A stretch of 64,000 nucleotides of DNA from Pacificispira spongiicola. GTDB taxonomy: Bacteria > Pseudomonadota > Alphaproteobacteria > UBA8366 > Aestuariispiraceae. Position numbers and translations under genes: made by a program. The notes beneath the pieces are model-generated. The model was given only the letters and a program-made list of their open reading frames with translations. It had not been told where the DNA came from and did not search any database. Below, piece after piece: positions 23,921-33,047 of this stretch; the first letter of the stretch is position 1; every line of letters begins with the position of its first letter. The stretch spans positions 372,001 through 436,000 of the forward strand of contig NZ_JABBNT010000004.1 in assembly GCF_012926505.1 (NCBI RefSeq), given 5' to 3'.

Positions 23921-24985
23921 CTATTTCGACAGAGCCGCGCGCATGGCGGCGACGGCGTCTTCCACCCCGGCGCGGGTCACGTCCAGATGGGTGACGGCGC
24001 GCATCATGGTCGGGCCGAAGGCGCCGATGCGGATGCCCTGTTCCATCAATTCGCCCGCTAGGGCGACGGCATTCATCTTTGCCGCCTCCGTGACATGGAA
24101 CAGGACGATATTCGTCTGCACCGTCGCTGGGTCCAGGTCGATGCCGGGCAGGTCCGCGATCCCGTCCGCGAAGAGCTTCGCATTGGCATTGTCGTCTGCC
24201 AGCCGGTCCAGGTTGTTGTCGAAGGCATAGAGACCGGCGGCGGCCAGATAGCCGGACTGTCGCAGCGCGCCGCCCATGCGCTGCTTGATCCGCCAGGCCT
24301 CCGCGATGAAGTCTTTCGACCCGGCCAGCACCGCCCCGACCGGGCAGCCCAGCCCCTTGGACAGGTCCAGCCAGACGCTGTCCGCCGCCCGGGCGAAGCG
24401 CGCGGCGGAAACATTGGTCGCCGCGACCGCATTCATCAGCCGTGCCCCGTCGATATGCAGCGCGAGACCGCGTTCCTGCGCCAGTTCCCCCAAGGCGTCG
24501 ATGCGGTCCACGGCCCAGACGGTGCCGCCGCCCAGATTGGCGGTTTGTTCGACCTCCAATAACGTGACACGCGGGGCATAGCGATTGCCCGGCGCGGGCA
24601 GGGCGGCGCAGGCTTGGTCCACGGTATATACGCCGCGATCCCCGTCGAGGGGCAGTATATTTGCCCCCGCCGTCGCCCCCGCGCCGCCGCCTTCGAACCC
24701 GATGATGTGGGATGTCTTGTCCGCCAGCACCGCATCGCCGGGACGGCAGTGGATTTGAATGGCGATCTGGTTGCACAAGGTGCCGGACGGCAGAAACAGG
24801 GCCGCTTCCTTCCCCAACAGCGCGGCGGCGCGGTTTTCCAACGCCAGCGTCGTCGGGTCTTCCAATGCCTGCTCGTCGCCGACTTCGGCCTGCGACATGG
24901 CCTGGATCATGGCCGGCGAGGGCCGGGTCTTGGTGTCGCTGAACAGGTCGATGCGGATTTTGCTGTGTTGCGTGCTGCCGGCCAT
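23921..24985 (-). CDS. Low-specificity L-threonine aldolase (PLP-dependent)
   Basis: The enzyme cleaves threonine or other beta-hydroxy amino acids to glycine and an aldehyde. The 354-residue protein has the threonine aldolase/beta-eliminating lyase layout: GDEQALEDPTTLALENRAAALLGKEAALFLPSGT near the start, PLP-contacting HIDGARLMNA (Asp179 region) and the Schiff-base lysine Lys210 in WLDLSKGLGCPVGAV. It is followed on the same strand by the GNAT gene. The ATG at 24985 is preceded only by a weak GGGGGAA. Confidence 0.9.
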   Translation of the reverse strand: MAGSTQHSKIRIDLFSDTKTRPSPAMIQAMSQAEVGDEQALEDPTTLALENRAAALLGKEAALFLPSGTLCNQIAIQIHCRPGDAVLADKTSHIIGFEGGGAGATAGANILPLDGDRGVYTVDQACAALPAPGNRYAPRVTLLEVEQTANLGGGTVWAVDRIDALGELAQERGLALHIDGARLMNAVAATNVSAARFARAADSVWLDLSKGLGCPVGAVLAGSKDFIAEAWRIKQRMGGALRQSGYLAAAGLYAFDNNLDRLADDNANAKLFADGIADLPGIDLDPATVQTNIVLFHVTEAAKMNAVALAGELMEQGIRIGAFGPTMMRAVTHLDVTRAGVEDAVAAMRAALSK

Positions 24986-25087
24986 GACGGTTCCCCCATA
25001 CTTTCAGAACGGGGATCGTTGAGCCGCGGGCCATCCTATGTCAAATACAACGCGCGGCGACCCGAATACCGGTTAAGGGAAAGACAT

Positions 25088-25459
25088 ATGCTCGGTACCA
25101 TCGATACGATCCGACTGTTCGTGTTCGACCTGAAGAAGTCGATCCCGTTCTATACCGACGTTCTGGGCAACGAACCCGCCTTTCAGGACGAAGACTGCGC
25201 GATCTTTCAATCCGGCACGGTGAAGCTGATGCTGGAACGGGTTCTGCCGGACGATGCGGATGAGGAAGAAATGGTCGGTCGATTCACCGGCATTTCCTTC
25301 GCCGTTCAGGATATCCGAAAGGCCTTCGCCGAATTGCAGGCGCGGAAGGTTCAGTTCGACGGCCGCCCAGAAATCCAGCCCTGGGGCGGGGCGCTGGCGC
25401 ATTTCTTCGATCCCGACGGAAATGTCCTGACCCTGGTCCAATATCCGACACCGGATTGA
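25088..25459 (+). CDS. VOC/glyoxalase-superfamily protein
   Basis: This 123-residue single-domain protein has two beta-alpha-beta-beta-beta halves: LFVFDLKKSIPFYTDVLGNEPAFQDEDCAIFQSG and ISFAVQDIRKAFAELQARKVQFDG..PWGGALAHFFDPDGNVLTLVQYP. The C-terminal motif of Phe-Asp-Pro-Asp-Gly-Asn is the family hallmark. The metal-binding His/Glu quartet is not obvious, so it may be a resistance- or isomerase-like member rather than a true glyoxalase I. Start chosen as the ATG at 25088 after GGGAAAGAC. Its promoter lies in the 100-bp divergent gap with threonine aldolase. Confidence 0.82.
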   Translation: MLGTIDTIRLFVFDLKKSIPFYTDVLGNEPAFQDEDCAIFQSGTVKLMLERVLPDDADEEEMVGRFTGISFAVQDIRKAFAELQARKVQFDGRPEIQPWGGALAHFFDPDGNVLTLVQYPTPD

Positions 25460-25543
25460 CAGCGGTATTTCGGCAGGCAGGTTGCGAATCGCCGAATCCG
25501 GGACTAGGTAAGGGAACACGTAAATTTCCTGAAAGTCCGGTCC

Positions 25544-26209
25544 GTGGCCCAGAAAGACATCCGTATCGCGCCGTCCATCCTGTCCGCCGATTTTGCCGAA
25601 TTGGGCGCGGAAGTGCGGGCGATCGACGCTGCGGGCGCGGATTTCATCCATATCGACGTGATGGACGGCCATTTCGTCCCCAATATCACCATCGGCCCGG
25701 GGGTTGTGAAGGCGCTCCGCCCCCATTCCAAAAAGGTCTTCGACGTGCATCTGATGATCGCGCCGGTCGATCCCTATCTGGAAGATTTCGCGGCGGCGGG
25801 GGCGGATATCTTGTCTGTCCATCCGGAAGCCGGGCCGCATCTGCACCGCACGCTTCAGACTATCCGTGGCTTGGGAAAGAAGGCGGGCGTCGTCCTGAAT
25901 CCGGCGACGCCGGTGACGGCGGTGGAACCGGTCATGGATCTGGTCGACCTGATCTTGGTCATGTCGGTGAACCCCGGCTTCGGCGGGCAGAGCTTCATCG
26001 AGACGCAATTGGAAAAGATCGCGACCCTGCGCGGGATGATCGACGCGACGGGCCGGGACATCGATTTGGAAGTCGACGGCGGCATCAATTTCGAAACGGC
26101 GCCGAAGGCCATCGCTGCGGGCGCGGACGTCCTTGTAGCGGGGACCGCGACCTTTACCGGCGGGCCGTCGGCCTATGCCGCGAATATGACCCGGCTGCGG
26201 GGTGCGTGA
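25544..26209 (+). CDS. rpe: Ribulose-phosphate 3-epimerase
   Basis: The enzyme interconverts ribulose 5-phosphate and xylulose 5-phosphate in the pentose phosphate pathway. The 221-residue TIM barrel shows all the hallmarks: [30 protein letters not shown], the metal Asp and His of these strands, [13 protein letters not shown] and [12 protein letters not shown]. It starts with GTG at 25544, which gives the usual N-terminus. The heparinase-like gene follows 22 bp later, the order seen near rsmB-rpe loci of many alphaproteobacteria. Confidence 0.95.
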   Translation: MAQKDIRIAPSILSADFAELGAEVRAIDAAGADFIHIDVMDGHFVPNITIGPGVVKALRPHSKKVFDVHLMIAPVDPYLEDFAAAGADILSVHPEAGPHLHRTLQTIRGLGKKAGVVLNPATPVTAVEPVMDLVDLILVMSVNPGFGGQSFIETQLEKIATLRGMIDATGRDIDLEVDGGINFETAPKAIAAGADVLVAGTATFTGGPSAYAANMTRLRGA

Positions 26210-26231
26210 CGGTGGGGAACGGTAACTGACC

Positions 26232-27905
26232 ATGCCCACCGCATCGGTCTCGTCCGGTTTTGTTCCGAACAACCCCATGGGGACGGAATTGCGCTATCGC
26301 TTTGCCAGATTGGCCCGGTTCCTGGGCTTTTACGGGTCGCTGATCGGCGGGCCCAGGCCCGGTGCGCCCATGCGGACGGCAAGCGACCCCTGGCCCGGCG
26401 ACCCGGCGATCGGGCGGTCGATTATCTCCGGCAGATTGGTGTTCGACGGGGTTACCCTGACGGCCGCCGACAATCCCTGGACGGTGGACGGCGCGTCGCA
26501 GGTCTGGTTGCGCGCGGCGCACAGTTTCGAATGGCTGCGCGATCTGGCCGCCGCAGGGGGCGAAGATGCTGAACAAACTGCCCAATCGCTGCTGGCCGCC
26601 TGGTTGGCCGCCGATGCCGTCCGGAAGCCGGCCAGCGATCCGATCGCCTGGTCGGCGGGGGTGACCGGCCGACGCGTCCGGGCCTGGCTGTACCATTGGC
26701 GCTTGCTGACGGACGGTGCGAGTTTCGATTTGAAGAACCGTTTGATGGATGCCCTGGGACGGCATATCCGGCATCTGGGTTTCGTCGCAGGGATCGAAGG
26801 CGCCGGGCGGGATCGGCTCAGCGGATTGATCGGGCTGGTGCAGGGCAGCCTGATGTTGACGGCGTTTGAATCTCGGCTGCCGAAAGCGGTCGCGGCGCTG
26901 GAACGCGAATTGTCCTTTTCGATCCTGCCGGACGGGTGCCACGCGACGCGCAGCCCGCGCATGCAGTTTGAGGCGATGCGCGACACCGTCGGCCTGCGTG
27001 ATTTGTTTCAGGAACTGCATCAGGAAGTGCCCCTGGGGCTGGTCACGGCCATCGACCGTATGGCCCCGGTGCTGCGGTTCTTCCGGCATGGCGACGGGAA
27101 GCTTGCCTTGTTTCATGACAGCCGCGAAGGCGACGCGGAAGAAATCGACAGCCTTCTTGGGCAGGCGGATGCGCGGGGTCGCGCCCCGATCCGCTGCCCG
27201 CATGGCGGTTTCGAACGGTTGATCGCCGGAAAACTGAACGTCCTGATCGATGCCGGGGCACCGCCGAACGCGCCTTACGATTCCCTGGCGCATGCCGCGC
27301 CGCTGGCGATGGAGGTCAGCTACGGCACGGAACGCCTGATCGTGAATTGCGGGGCGTCGCGCGTGGCGGAAGGCGATTGGGCCCGTGCCCAGCGCAGCAC
27401 GGCGGCCCATTCGACCCTGGGTGTGGAAGACACGAATGCCGACGAGATCGGACCGGACGGGCGCATCGGTCGCCGCCGGGCCAGCACGGTCGTGGAACGG
27501 AACGAAGCGGACGGCGCCGTCTGGATCGAAATGTCCCATGACGGCTATAAGAAGCCGTTCGGCCTGACCCATACGCGCCGCGTCTATCTGGCGTCGGAAG
27601 GATCGGACCTGCGCGGCGAGGATCGTCTGGAAGGCGGGGAGGGGCATCCCTTCACCCTGCGTTTCCATCTGCATCCGAAGGTTCAGGTGTCGTTGCTGGC
27701 AAACCAATCGTCGGCGCTGTTGAAGACGCCGAACGGGTCGGGCTGGCGCTTCCGTGCGGCGGGCGGCAGCATGTCGCTCACCGACAGCGTTTATCTGGGC
27801 GGCCCGCAAGATTCCAAACGCACCCAGCAGATCCTGATAACGGGTGTGACCGGCCCCGACGGATCGGCGATCAAATGGGCGTTGCAACGGGAAAGCAAAC
27901 GCTAG
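26232..27905 (+). CDS. Heparinase II/III-family protein
   Basis: The 557-residue protein has the two-part layout of the heparinase II/III family: an N-terminal alpha-helical toroid (about 60-330) and a C-terminal beta-sandwich (about 335-545) starting near LAHAAPLAMEVSYGTERLIVNCG. Members of this group occur directly behind rpe in many alphaproteobacteria, where their substrate is unknown; they are thought to act on polysaccharides. No signal peptide is seen, so it is likely cytoplasmic. In many relatives purH follows; here an unrelated GNAT gene follows instead. Confidence 0.85.
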   Translation: MPTASVSSGFVPNNPMGTELRYRFARLARFLGFYGSLIGGPRPGAPMRTASDPWPGDPAIGRSIISGRLVFDGVTLTAADNPWTVDGASQVWLRAAHSFEWLRDLAAAGGEDAEQTAQSLLAAWLAADAVRKPASDPIAWSAGVTGRRVRAWLYHWRLLTDGASFDLKNRLMDALGRHIRHLGFVAGIEGAGRDRLSGLIGLVQGSLMLTAFESRLPKAVAALERELSFSILPDGCHATRSPRMQFEAMRDTVGLRDLFQELHQEVPLGLVTAIDRMAPVLRFFRHGDGKLALFHDSREGDAEEIDSLLGQADARGRAPIRCPHGGFERLIAGKLNVLIDAGAPPNAPYDSLAHAAPLAMEVSYGTERLIVNCGASRVAEGDWARAQRSTAAHSTLGVEDTNADEIGPDGRIGRRRASTVVERNEADGAVWIEMSHDGYKKPFGLTHTRRVYLASEGSDLRGEDRLEGGEGHPFTLRFHLHPKVQVSLLANQSSALLKTPNGSGWRFRAAGGSMSLTDSVYLGGPQDSKRTQQILITGVTGPDGSAIKWALQRESKR

Positions 27906-27942
27906 GGCCCTGTTCCCGAATGCGATTGATGGGACTTGCAAA

Positions 27943-28470
27943 ATGGCGCGGCACGCCGTTGAAACCGACCGCCTCCTGCTGCGGCGGTGGCTTGATAAGG
28001 ATTACGCGCCCTTCGCGGAAATTTGCGCCGATCCCGCGGTGATGCGGTATATCGGCAACGGTTCAACGCGCACCGCGGAACAGGCATCAAAAGCGATCAT
28101 CAAGTTCGAAACGGAGTGGGCTGAAAAAGGGTACGGCTTGTTCGCCGTTGAGCAAAAACAAACGGGTGAGTTTATCGGATTTACGGGCTTCTCTTGGCCC
28201 GGTTTCTTGCCCGAAGTCCTACCTTCCGTCGAAATCGGCTGGCGGTTTTCAAAGCACTGTTGGGGAAACGGATATGCGAGCGAAGCTGCATCGGCCGCCC
28301 TGTCCTATGGAACGAGCGCCTTACACCTGACCGATATCGTCAGCATCTATCAGATCGGAAACGCGGCATCGGAACGCATCATGCAAAAGCTCGGCATGGT
28401 CTTCGATTGCAAGACCGTTGATCCGACATGCGGGCGTGACGTGGCCGTTTACCGCCTGCCGCAGGGATAA
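27943..28470 (+). CDS. RimJ/RimL-type GNAT N-acetyltransferase
   Basis: The 175-residue protein has the Acetyltransf_3 pattern: ETDRLLLRRWLDKDYAPFAEICADPAVMRYIG at the N-terminus, IGFTGFSW, EIGWRFSKHCWGNGYASEAASAALSYG (acetyl-CoA loop, about 98-125) and IGNAASERIMQKLGMVF at the end. These usually acetylate protein N-termini, antibiotics or small amines. It starts at ATG 27943, 37 bp after the heparinase-like gene, and may be cotranscribed. Codon use is slightly less GC-biased than its neighbours. Confidence 0.88.
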   Translation: MARHAVETDRLLLRRWLDKDYAPFAEICADPAVMRYIGNGSTRTAEQASKAIIKFETEWAEKGYGLFAVEQKQTGEFIGFTGFSWPGFLPEVLPSVEIGWRFSKHCWGNGYASEAASAALSYGTSALHLTDIVSIYQIGNAASERIMQKLGMVFDCKTVDPTCGRDVAVYRLPQG

Positions 28471-28500
28471 CGTGAACCGCTGCGTTCGGCGGAACGGATG

Positions 28501-28890
28501 TCACGGATCGCGGCTCAATCCCTTGGCGTCCAGATTGTTCAGATAGGCCTCCCAGCGGGCATCCTGGTTCTTCCCCAGTTCGTACAGATACTGCCAACTG
28601 AAGATGCCGGTATCGTGCATGTCGTCGAAATGGATGCGAACGGCATAGTTGCCGACAGGCTCCAGTTTCATGATGCCGACATGGCGGCGTCCGGAGACGG
28701 TCTGTTTCTGGCTGGGCGCATGACCTTGAACTTCCGCCGACGGGCTTTCGACGCGCAGAAGTTCGGCGGGATAGGAAAAGGTCGTGCCGTCGTCGAAGGC
28801 GATCTCCAGACGCTTTTCGTCCTTTTTATGCCGGACTTCGACGGGCCAGACCTTCGTCGAATAGGTGTCGCCGTTTCCCGTGGCGGCCAT
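28501..28890 (-). CDS. DUF971-family protein
   Basis: The 129-residue protein has one DUF971/GBBH-like N-terminal domain: a start WPVEVRHKKDEKRLEIAFDDGTTFSYPAELLRVESPSAEVQGH, then QKTVSGRRHVGIMKLEPVGNYAVRIHFDDMHDTGIFSWQYLYELG. In larger proteins this domain binds Zn before gamma-butyrobetaine hydroxylases; alone its role is unclear, with links to Fe-S proteins of the ApbC/Mrp group suggested for relatives. It starts 4 bp after the Trm112 gene and belongs to the same run of genes on this strand. Confidence 0.88.
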   Translation of the reverse strand: MAATGNGDTYSTKVWPVEVRHKKDEKRLEIAFDDGTTFSYPAELLRVESPSAEVQGHAPSQKQTVSGRRHVGIMKLEPVGNYAVRIHFDDMHDTGIFSWQYLYELGKNQDARWEAYLNNLDAKGLSRDP

Positions 28891-28894
28891 CGGA

Positions 28895-29122
28895 TCAGTC
28901 CGCCTTCAGTTCCCGGGCTTCTTCCGGCAGCATGATCGGAATGCCGTCGCGGATCGGATAGGCCAGACCAGCGGCGTCGCTGATCAGTTCCTGCGCCTCC
29001 GCGTCATAACGCAGCGTCGCATGCGTTACCGGGCAGACGAGGAATTCCAGCAGCTTCCGGTCCACGCCGGGACGTTTCGCATCGGTGGAATCTTGTCCGG
29101 TCTGCTGCGTATCCTCGGCCAT
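28895..29122 (-). CDS. Trm112/YcaR-family small protein
   Basis: The 75-residue protein has the Trm112-like fold: [49 protein letters not shown]. The second zinc cysteine pair of eukaryotic Trm112 is not present; only CPVTH is seen, as in bacterial YcaR-type members. In other organisms this domain activates or co-folds with methyltransferases. The ATG at 29122 follows GAGGAC. It lies in a compact run LON-domain, Trm112, DUF971. Confidence 0.88.
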   Translation of the reverse strand: MAEDTQQTGQDSTDAKRPGVDRKLLEFLVCPVTHATLRYDAEAQELISDAAGLAYPIRDGIPIMLPEEARELKAD

Positions 29123-29145
29123 GGCGGGTGTCCTCGCGGTTGGAG

Positions 29146-29805
29146 TTATTGCTTGGGTTTGTCGCCGCCGTCGCAGCATGTGTCAAGAACAGCCATTTCG
29201 ATCAGCGCGGTCAGAACCTTCGCGCGGTCAGCCAGGCTAGGCGCTTCCAGCAGGGCCTGCTTCTCTGATGCGGTAAACGGGCAGATCATGGACAGGGAAT
29301 TGATCAGCCGTTCATTCGGCGTTTCGCGCAACGCCAACCAGCTTGCTTCAATCCCCTGGTTGGCGAAATAAGGCTGAAGGCATTTGAACAGGGCTTCGCG
29401 CGGGATGGTCTCGTCTTCCGGCGGATCGATATCGTTCTTGAACGTGGCCCAGTCCGGCGTGACCCGTCGGTAGCCATGCTCCGTCGGCAATTCCTCAACG
29501 ATCTTGAAACGACCAATGCCTTTCAGGCTGATCAGGAAACGCCCGTCTTCCGTTTCCTCAAAGCACGTGATGCGGCCCGCGCAGCCGGTCTTGTAAACGG
29601 CGGGTTCGCAACCCGCCGCCGTTGGGCAGGGCTGGATCATGCCGATCATCCGGTCGGATGCCAGTGCATCCTGGATCATGTTCAGATAGCGCGGTTCGAA
29701 GACGTTCAGCGGCAAGATCCCGCGCGGCAGAAGCAGCACACCGGCCAGCGGGAAAATCGGAATCGTCGCCGGCAGATCTTCGAAACGGGGATCGAACTGA
29801 CTCAT
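29146..29805 (-). CDS. LON peptidase N-terminal substrate-binding domain protein
   Basis: The 219-residue protein consists of the Lon N-terminal (PUA-like) domain without the ATPase or protease parts. It starts [34 protein letters not shown] and continues [29 protein letters not shown]. Stand-alone copies of about 220 residues are common in alphaproteobacteria directly behind thioredoxin/TPR genes, as here, and may bind unfolded proteins. The start at 29805 is the last ATG before the conserved domain. Confidence 0.9.
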   Translation of the reverse strand: MSQFDPRFEDLPATIPIFPLAGVLLLPRGILPLNVFEPRYLNMIQDALASDRMIGMIQPCPTAAGCEPAVYKTGCAGRITCFEETEDGRFLISLKGIGRFKIVEELPTEHGYRRVTPDWATFKNDIDPPEDETIPREALFKCLQPYFANQGIEASWLALRETPNERLINSLSMICPFTASEKQALLEAPSLADRAKVLTALIEMAVLDTCCDGGDKPKQ

Positions 29806-29904
29806 ATCTAACGTTACACCCTTCGCGCACGGTTTCCCGACGGATCGGCCCGACAGCAACGCCCGGCGGACCGGTTCGAAGGTGTCGGGTGCTGCTGCTC
29901 GCTC

Positions 29905-30825
29905 TTAGCTGAACAACAGCGACGAAAGCCGACGTCGGCCGGACACGACAACCGGGTCGGTCGGGCCCAGTGCTTCGAACACTTTCAGTAATTGTAGGCG
30001 CGCGGCGTCGTCATTCCAGCCCCGATCCGTCTGAACGATGGTCAGAAGGTTGTCGACGGCTTCTTCACTGCGACCCGTCGCGGCCTGGGCGTCGGCCAGA
30101 TCGAAGCGCGCCTGATGGTCTTTCGGATTGGCGGCGAGTTTGGCTTCCAGCGCGGCCAGTTCGGCTTCCGCCTCGCCGGATTTGGACGCCAGTTCCAGGG
30201 CGGCGCGGGCGGAGGCCACATCCGGGTCCTGCTGTTTCGCTTCCGGAATTTCCGCCAGCACGGCGGCGGCGGCTTCCAATTCGCCCAGTTTGATATAGGC
30301 CTGGACCAACTTGGCCGCGGCCTTCGTATGTTCGTGGTCGTGTTCCAGCACTTGGCCGTAGATCCCGGCGGCGGTCGCGTAATCGCCCGCCTCTACCGCT
30401 GCCGCAGCCTGTTCCATCGCGTCTTCGATCGGGTCGCCGCCCTCGCCGCCGCCCATTTGGATCAGGCGGTTGACGAACTCCTTGATCTGGCTTTCCGGCA
30501 GGGCGCCCGCGAAACCGTCGACCGGACGGCCGCCGACAAAGCCGAAAACGGCCGGAATGGACTGAACGCGCAACTGACCGGCGATGCCCGGGTTCTCGTC
30601 GATATTGATCTTGACCAGCCGGGCCTTGCCGCCCGAATTTCGGATGACCTTTTCAAGCGCCGGGCCCAATTGCTTGCACGGGCCGCACCAGGGGGCCCAG
30701 AAATCGACGATGACCGGAACTTCCATACTGGCGTCCATGACATCGGCGCGGAAAGTCGCGTCGGTACCGTCGATGATCGCGGCACTGCCCGCCTGTGCGT
30801 CAGCCTGTCCGATGAGGGGTTCCAT
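29905..30825 (-). CDS. cnoX: Thioredoxin/TPR co-chaperone (CnoX/YbbN-like)
   Basis: This 306-residue protein joins an N-terminal thioredoxin domain (about 15-125, active site WCGPC with Cys47 and Cys50) to a C-terminal TPR region (about 145-300) containing repeated Ala-rich helices. In E. coli the homologue (SxxC) is a holdase that hands substrates to GroEL under oxidative chlorine stress; the Caulobacter homologue with WCGPC also has redox activity, so this copy is expected to be redox-active. It precedes the LON-domain gene by 99 bp on the same strand. Confidence 0.88.
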   Translation of the reverse strand: MEPLIGQADAQAGSAAIIDGTDATFRADVMDASMEVPVIVDFWAPWCGPCKQLGPALEKVIRNSGGKARLVKINIDENPGIAGQLRVQSIPAVFGFVGGRPVDGFAGALPESQIKEFVNRLIQMGGGEGGDPIEDAMEQAAAAVEAGDYATAAGIYGQVLEHDHEHTKAAAKLVQAYIKLGELEAAAAVLAEIPEAKQQDPDVASARAALELASKSGEAEAELAALEAKLAANPKDHQARFDLADAQAATGRSEEAVDNLLTIVQTDRGWNDDAARLQLLKVFEALGPTDPVVVSGRRRLSSLLFS

Positions 30826-30944
30826 GATCTTTAGCTCCCTTAAGTCGTCAATGCGCCCGGACCCGACCGGAGCGTCAGTGATCTAGTTCTTTTCCTGCCC
30901 GGACTCAAGGTCCGGCCCGGAAAAATAGGCGGCGCAGCGCGCCC

Positions 30945-31457
30945 TTATGCGTCTGTCAGAGGTTCGGTGAAATCGATCAGCAAGGGATCATATCCCTGAT
31001 CCTTCAGGAAGGCCATCAGCCCGGCACCGGAAACGGCTGTCGTCCGATCGTTGCGCAGGGGATGGCAATTCACCGTTTCCGCCGTCGGGATGTCCGCGTC
31101 CAGAACCATGGTCACTTGCCGGTCCGTATCGTTGATGACGCCGAACGGCGTGACCGCGCCGGGAATGACCCCTAGGACTTCCATCAGCAATTCCGGATTG
31201 CCGAAGCTCAAATTCCCCTGCGCGCCCAGCCGTTGTTTCAACGCCTTCAGGTCGACGATGCGGTCTTCCTCCACCGTGCACAGCCACAGGCGCTTTTTCT
31301 TGTCGCGCAGAAACAGGTTTTTGATATGCAGTCCGTCCAATTCGCCGCGCAGACGCTGGCTGTCCTCGACGGTATAGAGCGGCGCGTGGTCGACCGTTCG
31401 ATGGTCGATTCCCAGCGCGTCCAATGTGGCGAAAAGGTCGGCTTCCGTCTTCGGCAT
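30945..31457 (-). CDS. PrdX/YbaK-like aminoacyl-tRNA deacylase
   Basis: The 170-residue protein belongs to the prolyl-tRNA-synthetase-associated editing domain family (ProX, PrdX). Features are TVDHAPLYTVEDSQRLRGELDGLHIKNLFLRDKKKRLWLCTV, LSFGNPELLMEVLGVIPGAVTPFGVIND and a final NCHPLRNDRTTAVSG with the metal/transition-state loop. Such enzymes hydrolyse mischarged Ala-tRNA(Pro) and protect fidelity in trans. It stands alone upstream of the tRNA-Gly locus, divergently oriented. Confidence 0.88.
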   Translation of the reverse strand: MPKTEADLFATLDALGIDHRTVDHAPLYTVEDSQRLRGELDGLHIKNLFLRDKKKRLWLCTVEEDRIVDLKALKQRLGAQGNLSFGNPELLMEVLGVIPGAVTPFGVINDTDRQVTMVLDADIPTAETVNCHPLRNDRTTAVSGAGLMAFLKDQGYDPLLIDFTEPLTDA

Positions 31458-31576
31458 AATGGGGTCCCGTGTGCAATCATCTTCGTCGATAGGAGGGGTA
31501 GCCTATTCCCAAGTCGCGGAAAACCCGCATCGGCCCAAGAAATTTCAATCCTGCCATTTTTCTTTCGAAAACGGGC

Positions 31577-31604
31577 TTGCTATGCCGACGAAGTTAAGTA
31601 TATA
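31577..31604 (+). promoter_or_regulatory. Sigma-70-like promoter for tRNA-Gly
   Basis: TTGCTA (31577-31582) and TATATA (31599-31604) are separated by 16 bp and lie about 60 bp before the tRNA. This is a good match for a housekeeping promoter; the position fits a short leader that would be trimmed. Confidence 0.6.
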
Positions 31605-31666
31605 TCCCCCCGCCTCCGCAGTGAGGCGCGGCCAGCGGCGCCACGGCGCGGTTCGGCCACATGGAT

Positions 31667-31741
31667 GCGGGCGTAGCTCAGGGGTAGAGCACAACCTTGC
31701 CAAGGTTGGGGTCGGGCGTTCGAATCGCCTCGCCCGCTCCA
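31667..31741 (+). tRNA. tRNA-Gly (GCC anticodon)
   Basis: The 75-nt gene folds into a full cloverleaf: acceptor GCGGGCG with CGCCCGC, D arm GCTC/GAGC, anticodon stem CAACC/GGTTG with loop TTGCCAA (anticodon GCC), and T arm GGGCG-TTCGAAT-CGCCT. Discriminator T is followed by an encoded CCA at 31739-31741. A short inverted repeat AGTTTC/GAAACT follows and could help termination. Confidence 0.95.
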
Positions 31742-31792
31742 GTTTCTCTCAAAACAATCGAAACTGGTGCGGATCCGCCGCTTGAAGCGGTG

Positions 31793-32953
31793 TTACGACC
31801 GTCGAATTCTGCCTTTGGGAAGTCTGATATCGACGGTGGTGCCTTTGCCGCGCGCGCTGTCGATGCTGATCGCGCCGCCATGTAATTCCACCAGACGCTT
31901 TGCGATCGGAAGCCCCAAACCGGCGCCGTCCGGGGCATCTCTTTGCGTCGCGGCCAAACGTCCAAAAGGTTCGAAGACGCGCCCGACATCGTCAAGATCG
32001 ATACCTATTCCCTGATCCTGAACGCGAATGAGAATGCTGTCGTGATCGACTTTCGTGACAATCTGAACGTCGGTCCCGGTTGGGGAATACTTTATGGCGT
32101 TGGCGAGAATGTTCAGCACCGCCTGTTTCAGCTTTCTGTAATCGGCACAGATGCTGCACGGAATGCCGGACATTTGCGTCGTCAGACCTATGCTTGCCTT
32201 CACGGCGATGGGAAGCATCATATTCACGCAATCGCTGATTAAGTCGGCGACGGCGAATTCCTCATCATAAAGGTCCAACGTTCCGGCCTCGACCTTTGCC
32301 AGGTCCAGCAGATCCGAAATCAAGGCGAGTAGATGATTGCCGGAGTCTTGGATGTCGGTGATATATTCCCGGTGCTTCTCGTTTTCGATTGGACCGAAGA
32401 CGCCTGAAATCAAGGCTTCCGATAGGCCGATGATCGCGTTCAACGGTGTCCGTAGCTCATGGCTCATATTCGCAAGGAAGGCGGATTTCGCGGTGTTGGC
32501 CGCATCCGCTGCCGCGCGGGCCTGTTCCAGCTCCGCCGTCTTCTCCTTCAACTCGGTAATATTCGTCGCAAAACCGACAACGGCGCCGCTGGGTGTACGA
32601 ACCTTGATGATGCGGAACCATCCGCGATTGGGATAGAACCGGTCCGTCGGCTGGCCGGTGGCATCACGCTGCGCCTTCACCCGGTCCGCGATATGCGCCT
32701 CCAGATCATCCGCGTCGACGACACTTTTCGCGGATTCTCTAACAAGGTCTTCATAGCGAATGGGGGAATTGCCGCTGCGCTCTCGAACGGTGTCGAAAGC
32801 GGCGCCATGGACCCATTTATAAAGCTCGTTACAGGCGATGAGATTGTCGTCGTGGTCATAGACGGCGACGGGGCCGGGGAATTCCTGAATGGATTCCCTT
32901 AAAATCAGCGCGTCCGCTGCATTCCGCGCGGCTTGTTTCGAATCTAGAACCAT
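31793..32953 (-). CDS. Soluble PAS-domain sensor histidine kinase
   Basis: The 386-residue protein has an N-terminal PAS domain (about 20-135: FPGPVAVYDHDDNLIACNELYKW ... RIIKVRTPSGAVVGFATNITELKEK), a short coiled linker, HisKA with the phospho-acceptor His165 in FLANMSHELRTPLNAIIG, and an HATPase_c domain (N box NILANAIKYSP, G1 DQGIGID, G2 GAGLGLPIAKRL). No membrane segment is seen, so it senses a cytoplasmic signal. No response regulator is adjacent; the nearest, at 35476, has an Hpt-like partner but is 2.5 kb away on the other strand. Pairing between them is only possible. Confidence 0.92.
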   Translation of the reverse strand: MVLDSKQAARNAADALILRESIQEFPGPVAVYDHDDNLIACNELYKWVHGAAFDTVRERSGNSPIRYEDLVRESAKSVVDADDLEAHIADRVKAQRDATGQPTDRFYPNRGWFRIIKVRTPSGAVVGFATNITELKEKTAELEQARAAADAANTAKSAFLANMSHELRTPLNAIIGLSEALISGVFGPIENEKHREYITDIQDSGNHLLALISDLLDLAKVEAGTLDLYDEEFAVADLISDCVNMMLPIAVKASIGLTTQMSGIPCSICADYRKLKQAVLNILANAIKYSPTGTDVQIVTKVDHDSILIRVQDQGIGIDLDDVGRVFEPFGRLAATQRDAPDGAGLGLPIAKRLVELHGGAISIDSARGKGTTVDIRLPKGRIRRS

Positions 32954-33047
32954 TGACGAATCTCAGTCTTCCGACTTTGTCGGGACCGTCGCTGAATCAG
33001 TGACGGCGTATCAAGAGAGACTTTAGTGGGAAATAGTTAAGAAAATC

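Noticed and set aside
23445-25034. 529-codon minus-strand frame
   Set aside because: Only its last 155 codons are a gene (GNAT); the rest is out of frame with threonine aldolase.
30890-30926. GC-rich inverted repeat after the PrdX-like gene
   Set aside because: The stem is interrupted and has no U-tract on either strand, so it was not called a terminator.
32985-33010. Inverted repeat after the LysR gene
   Set aside because: Only 8 bp with a wobble pair and no U-tract; too weak to call.
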